Position numbers and translations under genes: made by a program. From the NCBI GenBank assembly GCA_017398105.1, contig JAFQHF010000075.1, forward strand, positions 1 to 62,188: a DNA stretch of 62,188 nucleotides. The letters run 5' to 3'. This document shows, one piece after another, positions 61,433 through 62,188 of the stretch (its first letter is position 1; each line of letters begins with the position of its first letter). The notes under the pieces were generated by a model. It was not told the DNA's origin. It saw only the letters and a list, made by a program, of their open reading frames with translations, and searched no databases. The stretch is from Oscillospiraceae bacterium. GTDB taxonomy: Bacteria > Bacillota_A > Clostridia > Oscillospirales > Oscillospiraceae.

Positions 61433-62005
61433 ATGGAACTGAACCGTGAGCAGGCATTGACCCTGCTGAAAAAGTATAACAAGGAGCCTTTTCACATCCA
61501 GCACGCCCTGACTGTGGAGGGCGTTATGCGCTGGTATGCCCAGGAAAACGGTGAAAACGTTGATTTCTGGGGTCTGGTGGGTCTGCTGCATGATATCGAC
61601 TTTGAAGTCTACCCCGACCAGCACTGCAAGATGGCGCCTCAGCTGCTGTCTGAAGTCAATGCCAGTGAAAAGATGGTTCACGCCATCTGCTCCCACGGCT
61701 ACGGCCTGTGCAGCGATGTGGAGCCTGCAAATCTGATGGAGAACATCCTGTTCACCGTGGACGAGCTCACCGGTCTCATCGGTGCTGCCGCCCGGATGCG
61801 CCCCTCCAAGAGCGTTATGGATATGGAACTTTCTTCCCTGAAGAAGAAGTTCAAGGACAAGAAGTTTGCCGCAGGCTGCTCCCGGGATGTGATCAAGCAG
61901 GGTGCCGAGCGCCTGGGCTGGACTCTGGATGCGGTTCTGGACAAGACCATCCTGGCCATGCGCAGCTGCGAGGCTTCCATCAACGAAGAAATGGCTGCTC
62001 TGTAA
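61433..62005 (+). CDS. HD-domain phosphohydrolase
   Basis: The 190-residue protein has the HD metal-binding motif in LVGLLHDIDFEVYPDQH (H53, D54). It has an earlier histidine in FHIQHALTVEG, and later HAICSHGYG and DELTGL, the order seen in small HDIG hydrolases. Such enzymes cleave phosphate esters of nucleotides; the substrate is not known. The ATG at 61433 follows AGGAGG by eight bases. It is a single gene with its own promoter and terminator. Confidence 0.88.
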   Translation: MELNREQALTLLKKYNKEPFHIQHALTVEGVMRWYAQENGENVDFWGLVGLLHDIDFEVYPDQHCKMAPQLLSEVNASEKMVHAICSHGYGLCSDVEPANLMENILFTVDELTGLIGAAARMRPSKSVMDMELSSLKKKFKDKKFAAGCSRDVIKQGAERLGWTLDAVLDKTILAMRSCEASINEEMAAL

Positions 62006-62020
62006 GCAAGCGGACATAAG

Positions 62021-62049
62021 AAAAGACCTGCCGGATCGGCAGGTCTTTT
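62021..62049 (+). terminator. Terminator of the HD-domain gene
   Basis: AAAAGACCTGCC and GGCAGGTCTTTT pair around GGATC. It is directly followed by CAGACTGTCAAAAAA, which matches the end of the terminator-flanked element. Confidence 0.85.
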
Positions 62050-62097
62050 CAGACTGTCAAAAAAGTAGATTTACACGTAAAAGTTTACCAAAATGCA

Positions 62098-62170
62098 CAG
62101 CACCCAAAGCCTCCCTTGTGTAAAGGGAGGTGGCTCGCCGTAAGGCGAGACGGAGGGATTGTGCAGAGAA
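62098..62170. repeat. Double-hairpin intergenic repeat at the window edge
   Basis: Two adjacent hairpins are seen: CCTCCCTT-GTGT-AAAGGGAGG (about 62110-62130) and CTCGCC-GTAA-GGCGAG (about 62134-62149), followed by ACGGAGGGATTGTGC. The outer GCACAGCACCC/GGATTGTGC flanks are partly complementary. This kind of double hairpin is a frequent REP-like repeat in gut clostridia by my recollection; no second copy is in this window. Confidence 0.55.
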
Positions 62171-62188
62171 ATCTTACGTATTCGCATA

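Noticed and set aside
62098..62170. A CRISPR array start at the window edge
   Set aside because: The two hairpins differ from each other and there is no repeat-spacer periodicity.

Overview
The window reads as a chromosomal segment of a spore-forming, anaerobic Gram-positive gut bacterium, most likely in the Oscillospirales (Clostridia). The grounds are spoIIR, a rubredoxin/flavodiiron oxygen-defence set, an ECF vitamin-type transporter, consistent GGAGG ribosome sites, TTGACA/TATAAT promoters, moderate GC and glycan-degrading genes. This placement is inferred from gene content; no rRNA is present. There is no prophage, IS transposase or CRISPR array.

Layout. 1-2000: the 5' part of a GH31 glycosidase, then a scrap zone with 3' remnants of hcp and asrA and a short 5' scrap of a third gene, bracketed by copies of an intergenic repeat. 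2061-6100: a SAM-hydrolase family enzyme in an operon with a complete ECF transporter (S component, fused double ATPase, EcfT). 6596-8050: a ZIP metal transporter, a second repeat copy and two tRNA-Leu genes. 8145-10891: GNAT, GH25/SH3 lipoprotein and a small membrane protein. 11265-19617: the leftward cluster ispE-spoIIR-addB-addA. 19751-27712: envelope proteins (DUF378, Zn-ribbon/Ig-like protein, a large kinase-like receptor, PLC-like, VanZ, YitT, an M50 site-2 protease with a small partner). 27740-30458: the paired radical SAM genes and a zinc-ribbon protein. 30611-31295: two convergent tRNA-Pro genes. 31439-32690: thioredoxin and thioredoxin reductase. 32744-37799: MMPL transporter plus GLUG surface protein. 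37954-42128: RNHCP protein, rubredoxin, DUF134-NifX fusion, CRP/FNR regulator, thioredoxin and flavodiiron protein. 42853-48400: a DUF3798 ABC importer. 48811-56904: EamA exporter, glycogen branching enzyme, GH2 glycosidase, KDPG aldolase and KDG kinase. 56962-62005: Mbeg1-like hydrolase, BlaI/M56 sensor pair and HD-domain protein.

How the genes work together. The redox genes look like one regulon. An identical-architecture palindrome (GTGA-N5-TCAC) is centred exactly 29 bp from the -10 box of both thioredoxin genes and of fprA, which is the class II activator position (about -41). The CRP/FNR regulator next door carries an R-E-xxx-R recognition helix suited to GTGA half-sites. The carbohydrate block joins glycogen branching, a GH2 glycosidase and the lower KDG/KDPG pathway.

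The most unusual structure is a small non-coding element found twice (10931-11232 and 38496-38696, opposite orientations). It shares two conserved modules, and in each place it is flanked by a perfect or near-perfect duplication of the local Rho-independent terminator, although the terminator differs between the two loci. This looks like a mobile or structured element that targets and duplicates terminators. A third, partial match lies at the right edge of the window.
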